Assembly: GCA_049297695.1 (NCBI GenBank)
Contig: JBAQUT010000046.1
Coordinates: 1-50,203 of the forward strand
Direction of reading: 5' to 3'
DNA from: JACKLD01 sp049297695
GTDB taxonomy: Bacteria; Pseudomonadota; Alphaproteobacteria; UBA2136; UBA6156
DNA: 50,203 nt
The notes under the pieces were generated by a model. That model worked only from the letters and a program-made list of their open reading frames with translations. It ran no database searches and was not told where the DNA came from. Below are positions 22,789 to 31,224 of this stretch, piece after piece. How positions within the stretch are numbered: the stretch's first letter is position 1; every line of letters begins with the position of its first letter. Made by a program: the position numbers and the translations under genes.

Positions 22789-23640
22789 ATGCTGTGTGCA
22801 CGCTCGTTCCTCATGATGGCTGCTTTGGCCACCGCCCTCACCCTTTCCGCCTGCGGCGATGCCGATAAAAAAGGTGAAACCTTAGCCACCGTGAATGGCG
22901 ACAAGCTGGTTTCAGGCGAAGTGGATAAACAAATGGCCAACCTGCCCGCCCAACTGGTGCAAGGCCGCGAAGCCGACATCAAACGCCAATTGCTGGACCG
23001 TTTGGTGGAGCAAAAACTGATCGAGCAAGAAATCAAGCGTACGAACGTGGAATCCGAGCAGGCCTTTAAAGACCAGCTGGAAAACGCCCGCAAGCAAATT
23101 GCCGCCAACATGGTAGTGCAAAAAAAGGTGAACGAGGTGTTAACCCCCGCCGTGCTGCAACAGGCTTACGATGCCACCAAAGCCCAGCGCGCCTTCCCCG
23201 CCGTGAAAGCTCGCCACATTCTGGTAGCCACCGAGGCCGAGGCCAATAACCTGATTACCGTGGCCACCCCCGCCACGTTTGAGCAGCTGGCCCGTGAAAA
23301 AAGCATTGGCCCCAGCAAGGATAACGGTGGTGAGTTAGGTTGGTTCCGCCGCGAAGCCATGGTGCCCGAGTTTGCGGCCGTGGCGTTTAGCACCCCTGTG
23401 GGCAGCATTGCCCGCACGCCTGTTAAAACCCAATTCGGCTGGCACGTGGTGATGGTGGAAGAGAAGAACGACAAATACGTTCCCCCCTTGGAACAAGTGG
23501 CCGAGCAAATCAAGCAAGAGCTGAGCCAGCAAGTCATCCAAGGCTACTTGGCCGATCTCCGTAAAAACGCCAAAATCGACTACGCCGAAGGCATGGCCCC
23601 CGTGGCCCCCGCCGCTGGACCTGCGCCTACCGCCCAGTAA
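22789..23640 (+). CDS. Parvulin-type peptidyl-prolyl isomerase lipoprotein (PpiC/SurA/PrsA-like)
   Basis: It should help fold exported proteins in the periplasm by cis-trans isomerisation of proline bonds. The 283-residue product starts with a lipoprotein signal ending in lipobox LSACG. A SurA_N-like helical region follows (about residues 30-130), then a parvulin domain with ARHILVATEAEAN, EKSIGPSKDNGGELGWF and TQFGWHVVMVEEK. An Ala/Pro-rich tail ends the protein. AAAAGGATG precedes the ATG at good distance. A terminator follows 14 nt after the stop. Closeness to secA fits a role in secretion. Confidence 0.94.
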   Translation: MLCARSFLMMAALATALTLSACGDADKKGETLATVNGDKLVSGEVDKQMANLPAQLVQGREADIKRQLLDRLVEQKLIEQEIKRTNVESEQAFKDQLENARKQIAANMVVQKKVNEVLTPAVLQQAYDATKAQRAFPAVKARHILVATEAEANNLITVATPATFEQLAREKSIGPSKDNGGELGWFRREAMVPEFAAVAFSTPVGSIARTPVKTQFGWHVVMVEEKNDKYVPPLEQVAEQIKQELSQQVIQGYLADLRKNAKIDYAEGMAPVAPAAGPAPTAQ

Positions 23641-23654
23641 GGTTACGGCCTCAT

Positions 23655-23676
23655 AAACCCCGCTGCGGCGGGGTTT
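23655..23676 (+). terminator. Terminator of the parvulin lipoprotein gene
   Basis: AAACCCCGC (23655-23663) and GCGGGGTTT (23668-23676) form a 9-bp stem with a TGCG loop. It lies between convergent genes and may serve both. Confidence 0.85.
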
Positions 23677-23691
23677 GGTGTTTCTAGGGGG

Positions 23692-24969
23692 TTAATCAAA
23701 CCGCTTCAACCCCCACAGCACGGCCGCGGCTACAACCAAGGCGTCTAGGCTTGAAATCCCCGAAAGGGTGAACAGCCCTGCCCCCATGTTGGCAGGTGCC
23801 GTGGTGGCAAGGCCCACGGCCAGACCAGCCAACCACGCCGCCAAAGGGTTGGGGCGCATGGTAGGAATCTCTTTTTTTACATCGTAGCGGGTGGGGTTTA
23901 ACCAATAATCGGCCACATAGGCCCCCGCCATGGGGGCAAACACGTTACCGATAAAAATCAGCCACGTGATGAAATGCTCAAAAATACCCAGCAAGGACGC
24001 CACCGTCCCAACAGCCCCTACCAACACGGTTAGCTTCCAGCGCGGCACAGAAGGTAAGAAGAGGTTAGCAGCCAAGGCACCTCCATAAGCATTCACATCG
24101 TTGGTTGTCCATGTGGCCAAAAACAACACGACAATGGCCAAGCTCCCAAAACCAAGATTCAGCATAATCTGCATAAAATCACCATTGTTGGCTGCCAAGC
24201 TTACCAATCCCGTCACAATCAGCAAAAATGGGTAAAATACCGCAAGACCACCTAATGTGGCTATGGCCATACCCCCCGATGTCCTCATCAAACGGGTGTA
24301 ATCCGGTGCGCTGGCCGCATAACTAAAGGCAGCACCGCTGATGATGGCCACCAATGTTAGCAACCCCGCCCCCTCTTGCGATACATGGCCTGTAACCCCC
24401 ACCAACTGTCCGCTTTGCCAAAACTGGTACAAGGGTAACAAAATTAAAATCAGCAGCAAAGGCGAGGCTATGTAACTGAGTTTTCCGACTCCACGAAAAC
24501 CAATCACCGCCGTGCTGGACATAACCGCGCCCGCTACCAGCGTAACCAAGGCCAAACTTGGCGTGTACCCCCACACTTGTTGGGAAAGGCTTACAAAACT
24601 GCTGCTAAACACCGTGGTTTGAATGCCAAACCACCCAATCGACGATAACGCCAGCGCAATATTCACCAGCACATATCCACGGCTCCCAAAGGCCATTTTT
24701 GCCAACATGCTGCTGCTTAATCCTGTGCGCACGCCCACATGCCCCGTTAATATCGAAACCGCCGCCACCAGCACCCCACCCAGAAGAGTACCCCATATAA
24801 ACGTGGAGTAATCGTACTGCTGGGCCATTTGGGCCCCCGTTACAAACACGGGTACACAGATAATGCACCCTACCAAAATCCCCAATAAAAACCCCATCCC
24901 TTGTTTGGATGCTGGGGCCACTGGTTTCAACGGCGTATCTTCCGCCAACACCTGCATCAGGTCGCTCAT
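23692..24969 (-). CDS. NCS1-family nucleobase permease (CodB/cytosine permease-like)
   Basis: NCS1 transporters import purines, pyrimidines or related compounds with protons or sodium. The 425-residue product has about 12 hydrophobic segments from residue 26 to the end and resembles CodB: GILVGCIICVPVFVTGAQMA, AFSYAASAPDYTRLMR (the substrate-site region) and TWTTNDVNAYGGALAANL are typical. Exact substrate cannot be read from sequence; cytosine or hypoxanthine are plausible. No deaminase gene is adjacent. AAGGAGA precedes the ATG. It is separated from rplQ by a terminator. Confidence 0.88.
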   Translation of the reverse strand: MSDLMQVLAEDTPLKPVAPASKQGMGFLLGILVGCIICVPVFVTGAQMAQQYDYSTFIWGTLLGGVLVAAVSILTGHVGVRTGLSSSMLAKMAFGSRGYVLVNIALALSSIGWFGIQTTVFSSSFVSLSQQVWGYTPSLALVTLVAGAVMSSTAVIGFRGVGKLSYIASPLLLILILLPLYQFWQSGQLVGVTGHVSQEGAGLLTLVAIISGAAFSYAASAPDYTRLMRTSGGMAIATLGGLAVFYPFLLIVTGLVSLAANNGDFMQIMLNLGFGSLAIVVLFLATWTTNDVNAYGGALAANLFLPSVPRWKLTVLVGAVGTVASLLGIFEHFITWLIFIGNVFAPMAGAYVADYWLNPTRYDVKKEIPTMRPNPLAAWLAGLAVGLATTAPANMGAGLFTLSGISSLDALVVAAAVLWGLKRFD

Positions 24970-25015
24970 CGCACATCTCCTTTATGTGCCAATACTCTAC
25001 ACCGTTTTGCCTAAC

Positions 25016-25041
25016 AAAAAACCGCCTTGCGGCGGCTTTTT
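25016..25041 (-). terminator. Terminator after rplQ (end of the alpha operon)
   Basis: On the minus strand AAAAGCCGCC-GCAA-GGCGGT is followed by a run of T. It lies 16 nt beyond the rplQ stop and ends the long ribosomal cluster. Confidence 0.85.
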
Positions 25042-25056
25042 ATTAGGCAGTGTGAC

Positions 25057-25488
25057 TTACTCGGCCTTTACCTCAACCTCAGCCTTAGCTTTTTTGGCTT
25101 TGGCTGCGGGTTTGGAAGAAGGTGCGGCGCCAACTTTTTTGGTCAGCTCAATCATCGCCATGGGAGCGTCGTCGCCTTTGCGGAAGCCCATTTTCATCAC
25201 GCGGGTGTAACCGCCGGGAACATCTTTGAACAGGGGGGCCACAGTTTCAAACAACGCCTTCAACGTGATGGGGTTGGTGATGGTGGAGGATACAATACGA
25301 CGGTTGTGCAAGGTATCCGTACGGGCACGGGTGATGAGGGGGGCTACCACGCGCACAAGGTCTTTCGCCTTGGCCAAGGTGGTTTTAATTTGGCCGTGCT
25401 CAATCAGCTGCATGGCCAAGCCGCGCAACAATGCTTTGCGGGCGGTGGTGTCGCGGCCAAACTGGCGTCCTGCAAGTCCGTGTCTCAT
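25057..25488 (-). CDS. rplQ: Ribosomal protein L17 with Lys/Ala-rich tail
   Basis: A large-subunit protein near the exit tunnel. MRHGLAGRQFGRDTTARKAL is the invariant family start, followed by LIEHGQIKTTLAKAKDLVRVV and ARTDTLHNRR. At 143 residues it exceeds the ~120-residue core. The last ~22 residues (PAAKAKKAKAEVEVKAE) are an added low-complexity tail. Last gene of the alpha-operon segment, downstream of rpoA. Confidence 0.97.
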   Translation of the reverse strand: MRHGLAGRQFGRDTTARKALLRGLAMQLIEHGQIKTTLAKAKDLVRVVAPLITRARTDTLHNRRIVSSTITNPITLKALFETVAPLFKDVPGGYTRVMKMGFRKGDDAPMAMIELTKKVGAAPSSKPAAKAKKAKAEVEVKAE

Positions 25489-25533
25489 AACTTTAGTACT
25501 CCTTCATTTCAAGCTGTTAGGCGGTAGGTAGAA

Positions 25534-26553
25534 CTATTGAACCACTTTGTCAAGGCGGCGGGCAAGTTCTTCGATGTTTTCAGGGGGCCAGTTTTCAAGG
25601 CGCATGCCGAGACCAAGACCCATTTGACCCAGCAAATCGCGGATTTCGTTGAGCGATTTCCGGCCGAAGTTGGGGGTTTTGAGCATTTCGCCTTCGGTTT
25701 TTTGCACCAAGTCGCCGATGTAAACGATGTTTTCGTTTTTCAGGCAGTTGGCGGAACGGACGGACAATTCCAACTCGTCCACTTTCATCAACAGGTGGGG
25801 GTTGATGTCGATCATCACTTCGCGACCGGCGGGTTCTTCCGCAATGTCTTCAAAGTTGATGAACACCGAGAGTTGGTCTTGCAAAATGCGGGCGGCGTAG
25901 GCCACGGCATCTTCAGGAGCCACGGCACCGTTGGTTTCCACATCCATGGTCAGCTTGTCGTAGTCGGTCACTTGGCCCACACGGGCGTCGGATACCTTGA
26001 AGCTCACACGGCGCACAGGGCTGTAAATGGCGTCAATCAGGATGCTGCCGGGTTGGCGTTCGTCGGCTCCACGGTCGGCGGCGGGGCTGTAGCCTTTGCC
26101 CGTGCCAATCACCAAGTCCATGTTCAGCGTCGCACCTTCGTTCAGCGTGACGATATGGTGGGTTGGATCAATCATTTCAATGTCATGGCCACCATCCACA
26201 TCGGCCGCCGTAACAACGCAAGGGCCTTTCTTTTTAATGCTGACCAGCTTGTCTTCACCGGCATGGCTGCGTACGGCCATGGCTTTGAGGTTCAAGATAA
26301 TATCGGTCACATCTTCCTGGGCACCCGCCAAGGTTGAAAACTCGTGTTGCACGCCTTCAATACGGATTTGCTTCACGGCAGAACCTTGCAGGCTGGAGAG
26401 CAGCACGCGGCGCAGAGCGTTACCCAGAGTATGGCCAAAACCGCGTTCCAGAGGCTCCACATCAAAGGTAGCGGCTTTGCCTGCTGCGGTGCCGGATTTC
26501 AGGTTCAGTTTGCTAGGCTTAATCAGTTCTTTCCAGTTGGCTTGTTTTTGCAT
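25534..26553 (-). CDS. rpoA: RNA polymerase alpha subunit
   Basis: Alpha dimerises to start RNA polymerase assembly, and its C-terminal domain binds UP elements and activators. The 339-residue product has the N-terminal dimerisation domain (ERGFGHTLGNALRRVLLSS) and a C-terminal domain with LELSVRSANCLKNENIVYIGDLV and FGRKSLNEIRDLL. GGAGG lies 9 nt upstream. The 112-nt gap before it (from rpsK) is longer than others in this cluster and may hold a secondary promoter, but no clear one is visible. Confidence 0.98.
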   Translation of the reverse strand: MQKQANWKELIKPSKLNLKSGTAAGKAATFDVEPLERGFGHTLGNALRRVLLSSLQGSAVKQIRIEGVQHEFSTLAGAQEDVTDIILNLKAMAVRSHAGEDKLVSIKKKGPCVVTAADVDGGHDIEMIDPTHHIVTLNEGATLNMDLVIGTGKGYSPAADRGADERQPGSILIDAIYSPVRRVSFKVSDARVGQVTDYDKLTMDVETNGAVAPEDAVAYAARILQDQLSVFINFEDIAEEPAGREVMIDINPHLLMKVDELELSVRSANCLKNENIVYIGDLVQKTEGEMLKTPNFGRKSLNEIRDLLGQMGLGLGMRLENWPPENIEELARRLDKVVQ

Positions 26554-26665
26554 GGGGTGGGCCTCCGTTGTTCCGCTGGTGGTGCCAGCGTTGGTGGTTA
26601 AAGGTATATAACTGGTTGAGTACGCGGCAACATAAGGGCAAAAGCCGAAGCCCCTGCCCTACCTG

Positions 26666-27073
26666 TTAAACGCGGCGGCGCTTGGGCAAACGGCAGCCGT
26701 TGTGGGGGATACCGGTGACGTCGCGGATCGCAATAATATCAAAACCCAAGCCTTGCAACGCACGTAGGGCGCTTTCGCGGCCTGCACCTGCGCCTTTTAA
26801 CAAGATGTCGGTCAGAGTGCGTACGCCGTGCTCGCGGGCATTGCGGCCTGCGGCTTCGGCAGCCAGCTGGGCGGCAAAGGGCGTGCCTTTACGGCTGCCT
26901 TTGAAGCCTTGTTGGCCCGCGCTGCTCCAGGCAACGGCGTTGCCTTGGGCATCGGTGATGGTCACAATGGTGTTGTTGAAGGTGCTGTTGATGTGGCACA
27001 CGGCGCTGGGCACGTTTTTACGGGCTTTGCGCTTGGCGGAAACATCGGCGGTTTTAGCTGCTGGTTTAGCCAT
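26666..27073 (-). CDS. rpsK: Ribosomal protein S11
   Basis: A small-subunit platform protein. HINSTFNNTIVTITDAQGN, WSSAGQQGFKGSRKGTPFAA and the C-terminal ending DVTGIPHNGCRLPKRRRV are invariant family blocks. 135 residues; the slightly extended basic N terminus contains AAKTADVSAKRKARKN. It follows rpsM after 13 nt. Confidence 0.98.
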   Translation of the reverse strand: MAKPAAKTADVSAKRKARKNVPSAVCHINSTFNNTIVTITDAQGNAVAWSSAGQQGFKGSRKGTPFAAQLAAEAAGRNAREHGVRTLTDILLKGAGAGRESALRALQGLGFDIIAIRDVTGIPHNGCRLPKRRRV

Positions 27074-27086
27074 GATGTTCTAATCC

Positions 27087-27464
27087 TTAAGCTTTTTTAA
27101 TGGGGCCAGCACCGGCGCCCTTGCGGGGGCCTTTGCGGGTACGGGCGTTGGTGCGGGTGCGTTGGCCGCGCACAGGCAAGCTGCGGCGGTGACGTTGGCC
27201 ACGGTAGCAGCCCAAGTCTTGCAAGCGCTTGATGTTGAGGGACACTTGACGGCGCAAATCCCCTTCCACAGTGGCGTTGGCATCAATCACGTCGCGGATA
27301 CGGGCCACTTCGTCGTCGCTCAACGAATTCACGCGCTTGTTGCTGTCCACTTTGGCCTTGGCCAAAACATCCATACTGATTTTAGGGCCGACACCGTAAA
27401 TATAGGTGAGAGCCACCCATACTTTCTTTTCTGTCGGAATATTAACACCCGCGATACGAGCCAT
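27087..27464 (-). CDS. rpsM: Ribosomal protein S13
   Basis: Contacts the head of the small subunit and P-site tRNA. MARIAGVNIPTEKKVWVALT, YGVGPKISMDVLAKAKVD and the C-terminal GQRTRTNARTRKGPRK are the expected motifs; 125 residues is normal. Translated just after the rpmJ-like gene, in the order infA-orphan-rpmJ-rpsM. Confidence 0.98.
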   Translation of the reverse strand: MARIAGVNIPTEKKVWVALTYIYGVGPKISMDVLAKAKVDSNKRVNSLSDDEVARIRDVIDANATVEGDLRRQVSLNIKRLQDLGCYRGQRHRRSLPVRGQRTRTNARTRKGPRKGAGAGPIKKA

Positions 27465-27492
27465 GCGAGCTACACTCCTTTTAAATTGATCT

Positions 27493-27660
27493 TTAGCCCT
27501 GAGTTACGCTGAAACGACGCGCTTTCCCGTTGGTCATTTTGTCGCGCATCACAACGCGGATGCGGCCCAAAAACTTGCCGGCCTTATTGCGGCGGCGCGA
27601 AACTACCTGCAACTTGCGGTCGCGGGTTTTCTCGGCTTTGATGGATGAGGTGTACTTCAT
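27493..27660 (-). CDS. rpmJ: Divergent ribosomal protein L36 (zinc-free type with insertion)
   Basis: A 55-residue, strongly basic peptide in the normal rpmJ position before rpsM. It aligns with the zinc-free L36 of alphaproteobacteria: MK-x2-SS-I-K, then K-x-RDR-x2-QVVSRRR, GRIRVV, N-x-KAR and a final QG. It is longer than the usual 37-41 residues because of about six extra residues (NKAGKF) before GRI and a changed C terminus. AAAGGG precedes the ATG. A possible promoter, TTGCAA-N17-TAAACG, lies at 27770-27742. Identification rests on position plus partial similarity. Confidence 0.72.
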   Translation of the reverse strand: MKYTSSIKAEKTRDRKLQVVSRRRNKAGKFLGRIRVVMRDKMTNGKARRFSVTQG

Positions 27661-27828
27661 CGTTCAACCCTTTGTTTTACTTACATTACAACCCATAAAA
27701 GGTCCTAACCCACCCCCGAACACGAAGGCGGCAGTTGGGGCCGTTTAGCAGGTTTACACATGGTTTGCAAGGGGGTTGGGGAAGAAAGTTAAGGGGTGGT
27801 AGAAGATTAGGCAGTTAAACTATCGGTT

Positions 27829-28089
27829 TTATTTGTGTGACTGAGATGATTTACGGGATTTCAGGCTACGACGTGCCTCCTCTACCTCATCCCGTATTTC
27901 TTGGTCTCTCTCTGCCATCCATGCGTTATAATCGCCCTCGTCGGGATGGTAATACTGACTCGCCGCCCTTAAGGCGGAGGAGACATACCCTGGTAACAAA
28001 CGAGCAGCTTGAAGGACAGGATCTTGCTTCAATGACTCAGATATCGCAGCTACGCGCACGGCGACATCCCGATGAACAAGTTTCCCCAT
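27829..28089 (-). CDS. Small orphan coupled to infA, 86 residues
   Basis: I do not recognise this protein. It is helical and charged: an N-terminal segment MGKLVHRDVAVRVAAISESL, a middle LLPGYVSSALRAASQYYHPDEGDYNAW, and an Arg/Glu/Lys-rich coiled-coil-like end finishing SRKSSQSHK. The ATG follows the infA stop after only three bases (TAA-TCT-ATG), so it is probably translated by coupling and made in proportion to IF-1. About 170 bp separate it from rpmJ downstream. Cytoplasmic. One of five small genes lodged in the ribosomal cluster. Confidence 0.7.
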   Translation of the reverse strand: MGKLVHRDVAVRVAAISESLKQDPVLQAARLLPGYVSSALRAASQYYHPDEGDYNAWMAERDQEIRDEVEEARRSLKSRKSSQSHK

Positions 28090-28092
28090 AGA

Positions 28093-28416
28093 TTAACGCC
28101 GACGGCGTTGGGGTGGCGGGCCGGAAGGCGCAACAGGCGCCCCACTGGCCGTGGTGGTTCCGCCGGCGCTGGTGGGGCCGCCCACGCGTTGGCGGAAGGT
28201 GATACGGCCCTTGGAGAGGTCGTACGGCGTCATTTCCACCTTCACGGTATCACCTTGCAAAATACGGATGTTGTTTTGGCGCATTTTACCCGAAATATGG
28301 GCCAAAATTACAGGGCCGGGCTTGCCGTCCTTCCCTTCAATCTGCACCTTGAACAGGGTGTTGGGGAGGGTATCCACCACCACGCCGTCAAACTCAATCA
28401 CGTCATCTTTGGCCAT
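28093..28416 (-). CDS. infA: Translation initiation factor IF-1 with C-terminal extension
   Basis: IF-1 is an S1-fold protein that blocks the ribosomal A site during initiation. The core is clear: MAKDDVIEFDGVVVDTLPNT, FKVQIEGK, ILAHISGKMRQNNIRILQGD and MTPYDLSKGRITFR. The standard protein ends near residue 72-75. This one has 107 residues, with a Gly/Thr/Ala/Pro-rich tail ending PPPQRRRR. AAGGAA precedes the ATG. A palindromic repeat separates it from adk upstream. Its position before rpmJ-rpsM, after adk, is a conserved arrangement in many bacteria. Confidence 0.96.
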   Translation of the reverse strand: MAKDDVIEFDGVVVDTLPNTLFKVQIEGKDGKPGPVILAHISGKMRQNNIRILQGDTVKVEMTPYDLSKGRITFRQRVGGPTSAGGTTTASGAPVAPSGPPPQRRRR

Positions 28417-28497
28417 ATGTATTTCCTTTTATGGATGCGGTTTAACAGGGTTGGGCACGGGATGCAAGGGGGTTCAACAGCGACAAAGCTCTCGCAT

Positions 28498-28571
28498 GAG
28501 ATGGCCACGCTTCTACTACGCCGTACAGTAGCGGCTTCGTAGGACAAGTTACGCTCGCCATGACGATATCT
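28498..28571. repeat. Composite palindromic repeat between infA and adk
   Basis: The outer parts (GAGATGGCCACGCTTC and ACGCTCGCCATGACGATATC) are the REP-like element of 4279-4316. Its centre is replaced by about 40 nt that, read on the minus strand, gives ACTTGTCCTACGAAGCC ... GGCGTAGTAG. This matches the arm structure of the tRNA-linked repeat, with CTACG/CGTAG in place of CTTCG/CGGAG. So one element appears nested in, or fused with, the other. Confidence 0.7.
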
Positions 28572-28574
28572 TCG

Positions 28575-29231
28575 TTAGGCCGCCTTGCGGGTATCAATCG
28601 CCTTTAAAATGTCGACATATACCTTATCAATGGCTTGCAAGCCGTCAATCCGCTTCAGGCGACCGTCGGCGGCAAAGTGGTCCAGCACGGGTTGGGTGTT
28701 TTTGGTATAAATCTCAAAGCGGTGACGCACCACATCGGGTTTGTCGTCGTCACGGTGAATCAGACTTTCACCCGTATCGTCGCATTTTCCAGCTACTTTG
28801 GGGGGGGCGTACTCCTCGTGGTACGTGCGCTTGCTGGTGGGGGCGTACAGACGACCTTGAAGGCGTTCCACCAAGGCATCTTCGTCCACCACCAGTTGAA
28901 TCACATGGTCCAGCTTGTACTTGTGGCCCGCCAGCCAGCTATCCAGCACCCTCACTTGGGCCACCGTGCGGGGGTAACCATCCAAAATCAGGCCGTTTTT
29001 GCAATCGGGCTGCTCCATACGCTCGGCCACCAGTTGGTTTACCACGTCGTCGCCCACCAAATCACCCGCTTCCATGGTGGCTTTGATTTTTAAGCCCAGC
29101 GGGGTTTTGCCCGCAATGGCGGCACGGAACATATCCCCTGTGGAAAACGCGGGAATATTAAAATGCTGGGCCAGTTTGGCGGCTTGAGTCCCCTTACCCA
29201 CACCTGGTGGGCCGAACATGACTATAATCAC
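28575..29231 (-). CDS. adk: Adenylate kinase
   Basis: Converts ATP + AMP to two ADP. The 218-residue long-type enzyme has P-loop FGPPGVGKGTQ (residues 6-16), AMP-binding STGDMFRAAI, LILDGYPRTVAQ and RLYAPTSKRTYHEEYAPP in the LID. The LID lacks the four zinc cysteines. The GTG start overlaps the secY stop by one base (TAGTG), so it is translationally coupled. An ATG five codons in is less likely, as it would remove the first beta strand. Confidence 0.97.
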   Translation of the reverse strand: MIIVMFGPPGVGKGTQAAKLAQHFNIPAFSTGDMFRAAIAGKTPLGLKIKATMEAGDLVGDDVVNQLVAERMEQPDCKNGLILDGYPRTVAQVRVLDSWLAGHKYKLDHVIQLVVDEDALVERLQGRLYAPTSKRTYHEEYAPPKVAGKCDDTGESLIHRDDDKPDVVRHRFEIYTKNTQPVLDHFAADGRLKRIDGLQAIDKVYVDILKAIDTRKAA

Positions 29232-30604
29232 TACTTACGCCCTCCCACCAGAAGGCCACCTTTGCCGTTTCCACCGGCTTTTTTCAAAAGGCTTTCGTAC
29301 TTTTGGGCAATCAGGGCGCTTTGGATGCGGCTGACCGTATCAATCGTCACGCTCACGATAATCAAAATGCTGGTACCGCCAATGTACACGGGGATGAGAT
29401 TATCACGGTGCAGAAGGTCGGGCACCGCGCAAATGAAGGCCAGATACACGGCACCCAGCATAGTCAGGCGGGTTACCACGCTGTCCAAAAAGGCCGCCGT
29501 GCTGGCACCAGGGCGGATACCAGGGATGAACGCACCGGATTTTTTTAGGTTATCCGCCGTATCCGTAGCGTTGAAAGTGACGGTAGCCACATAGAAGAAG
29601 CTAAAGAAGATAATCAGCGTAACAAACGCCACCAAGTACAGAAGTTTGCCCGGCGTAAACCACGCCCCAATGAACTGGGCCCACGCGGCTTCCGGCGCGT
29701 AGCTGGCGGCTGTTACGGGGGCCATCAGCAAGGCGCTGGCAAAAATGGGGGGGATCACGCCCGCAAGGTTCAGCTTGAGGGGCAAAAAGTTTTGGGCCTG
29801 TTCCACCTGCCCAAACGGCCCAGCCCTGCGGTTGGGGTATTGGATGGAAATGCGCCGCACAGCTGTTTCCATAAACACGATAAACAGCACCGCCGCCGCA
29901 GCCCCCACAACAAAGGCCAGCACGGCAAACCCGCTCACCGAACCCGTACGGGCCAGCTCAAACAAGCGGAACAGGCTACCGGGCATCTCGGCAACTATCC
30001 CCGCAAAAATGAGGAGGGAAATACCGTTCCCGATACCCCGTTGGTTGATTTGCTCGCCCAACCACATGAGGAACAGCGTACCCGTGGTGATGGTGAGCGC
30101 CGTTTGCAGGCGGAAGGCAAGACCGCCTTCGGGCACCAAACGCAGCAGTTCACCGCCCGCTTGGGCGGTGGCGTTTTCAATCCCGCTGGCCAAACCAAAC
30201 CCTTGCACAAAGGCCAACACCACCGTGAGATAACGGGTGTATTGGGCCAGTTTGCGGCGACCGATTTCGCCCTCTTGCTTTAACTCTTTCAAACTGGGCG
30301 TAGCGGTGGAGAGCAACTGCACGATAATGCTGGCCGTAATGTACGGCATGATGTTGAGGGCAAACAGGGCCATACGGGATAGCGCACCACCCGAAAACAT
30401 GTTGAACATGCCCAGCAGGCCGCCTTGCAGGTTGCCTTGGTAAGCAGAAAGGGCCACGGCATCCACCCCTGGCAGCGGGATGTGCGTGCCCAAGCGGTAA
30501 ATAATAAACGCAAACAGCACAAACATAATACGTTGTTGAAGACCTTTGGCCTTGCGGGCCAGTTCGGCGATTTCGGCTTGGGAGCCAAGGTTGACGTTGC
30601 TCAT
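29231..30604 (-). CDS. secY: Preprotein translocase channel SecY
   Basis: The channel of the Sec translocon and partner of SecA. The 457-residue product has ten hydrophobic spans and conserved motifs: RIMFVLFAFIIYRLGTHIPL, the plug-region GGALSRMALFALNIMPYI, QINQRGIGNGISLLIF and KSGAFIPGIRPG. It is downstream of rplO but separated by a terminator, so it needs its own promoter in the 80-bp gap. It is coupled to adk by a one-base overlap. Confidence 0.98.
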   Translation of the reverse strand: MSNVNLGSQAEIAELARKAKGLQQRIMFVLFAFIIYRLGTHIPLPGVDAVALSAYQGNLQGGLLGMFNMFSGGALSRMALFALNIMPYITASIIVQLLSTATPSLKELKQEGEIGRRKLAQYTRYLTVVLAFVQGFGLASGIENATAQAGGELLRLVPEGGLAFRLQTALTITTGTLFLMWLGEQINQRGIGNGISLLIFAGIVAEMPGSLFRLFELARTGSVSGFAVLAFVVGAAAAVLFIVFMETAVRRISIQYPNRRAGPFGQVEQAQNFLPLKLNLAGVIPPIFASALLMAPVTAASYAPEAAWAQFIGAWFTPGKLLYLVAFVTLIIFFSFFYVATVTFNATDTADNLKKSGAFIPGIRPGASTAAFLDSVVTRLTMLGAVYLAFICAVPDLLHRDNLIPVYIGGTSILIIVSVTIDTVSRIQSALIAQKYESLLKKAGGNGKGGLLVGGRK

Positions 30605-30639
30605 GATGCTTTTGTACCCTTTTTGGCGCGAAAATTCCA

Positions 30640-30673
30640 GTAAAAATGCAAAGGCCCCGACGGTGCGGGGCCT
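30640..30673 (-). terminator. Terminator between rplO and secY
   Basis: On the minus strand AGGCCCCG-CACCGT-CGGGGCCT (30673-30652) is followed by TTGCATTTTT. It lies 11 nt after the rplO stop, inside what is normally one spc operon. Confidence 0.85.
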
Positions 30674-30684
30674 AAAGTGTAAGC

Positions 30685-31224
30685 TTATTTTTTAGCTTTC
30701 AGCTTCACACCCGATTCGTAGACTTTCTTTTCTACGAGAGTCACGGAGCCTCCAGCGGCTTCAATAGCCTTTTGGGCGCCAGCACTGACGGCGGCGGCAG
30801 TGATGGTGAGTTTGGCCTTCAGTTCGCCCGTGCCCAGCACTTTCAAGCCATCGTAAGGCTTTTTGGTAAGGCCGGTGGCGATAATGGCTTCAATGGTTAC
30901 GGGTTTTTTAGCGTCCAAACGGCCATCATCCACCATGGCTTGCAGGGTGCCGATGTTCACGATGGTGTAAACAGTTTCAAAGTTTTTGTTGTTGAAACCG
31001 CGCATGGGCAAACGGCGGTACAGGGGGTTTTGACCACCTTCAAAACCAGCACGCACGTTGCCGGATTTACGGGCTTTTTGCCCTTTCACACCGCGACCGG
31101 CCTGTTTACCTTTGCCAGAACCGCCACCGCGGCCCACGCGCATCAGCCGTTTGGCCGCGCCTTCGTTGTCGGAAATTTGGTTCAGCTTCAGCGTGGTTGC
31201 TTCAGCGGTTTTTTTAGCATTCAT
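30685..31224 (-). CDS. rplO: Ribosomal protein L15 (extended)
   Basis: A late-assembly large-subunit protein. LNQISDNEGAAKRLMRVGRG, GSGKGKQAGRGVKGQKARKS and the MRGFNNKNFETVYTIVN block identify it. 179 residues against the usual ~145-150; the extra length is at both ends. In most bacteria rplO directly follows rpmD. Here the upstream gene is an orphan, and a terminator follows the stop. Confidence 0.96.
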   Translation of the reverse strand: MNAKKTAEATTLKLNQISDNEGAAKRLMRVGRGGGSGKGKQAGRGVKGQKARKSGNVRAGFEGGQNPLYRRLPMRGFNNKNFETVYTIVNIGTLQAMVDDGRLDAKKPVTIEAIIATGLTKKPYDGLKVLGTGELKAKLTITAAAVSAGAQKAIEAAGGSVTLVEKKVYESGVKLKAKK

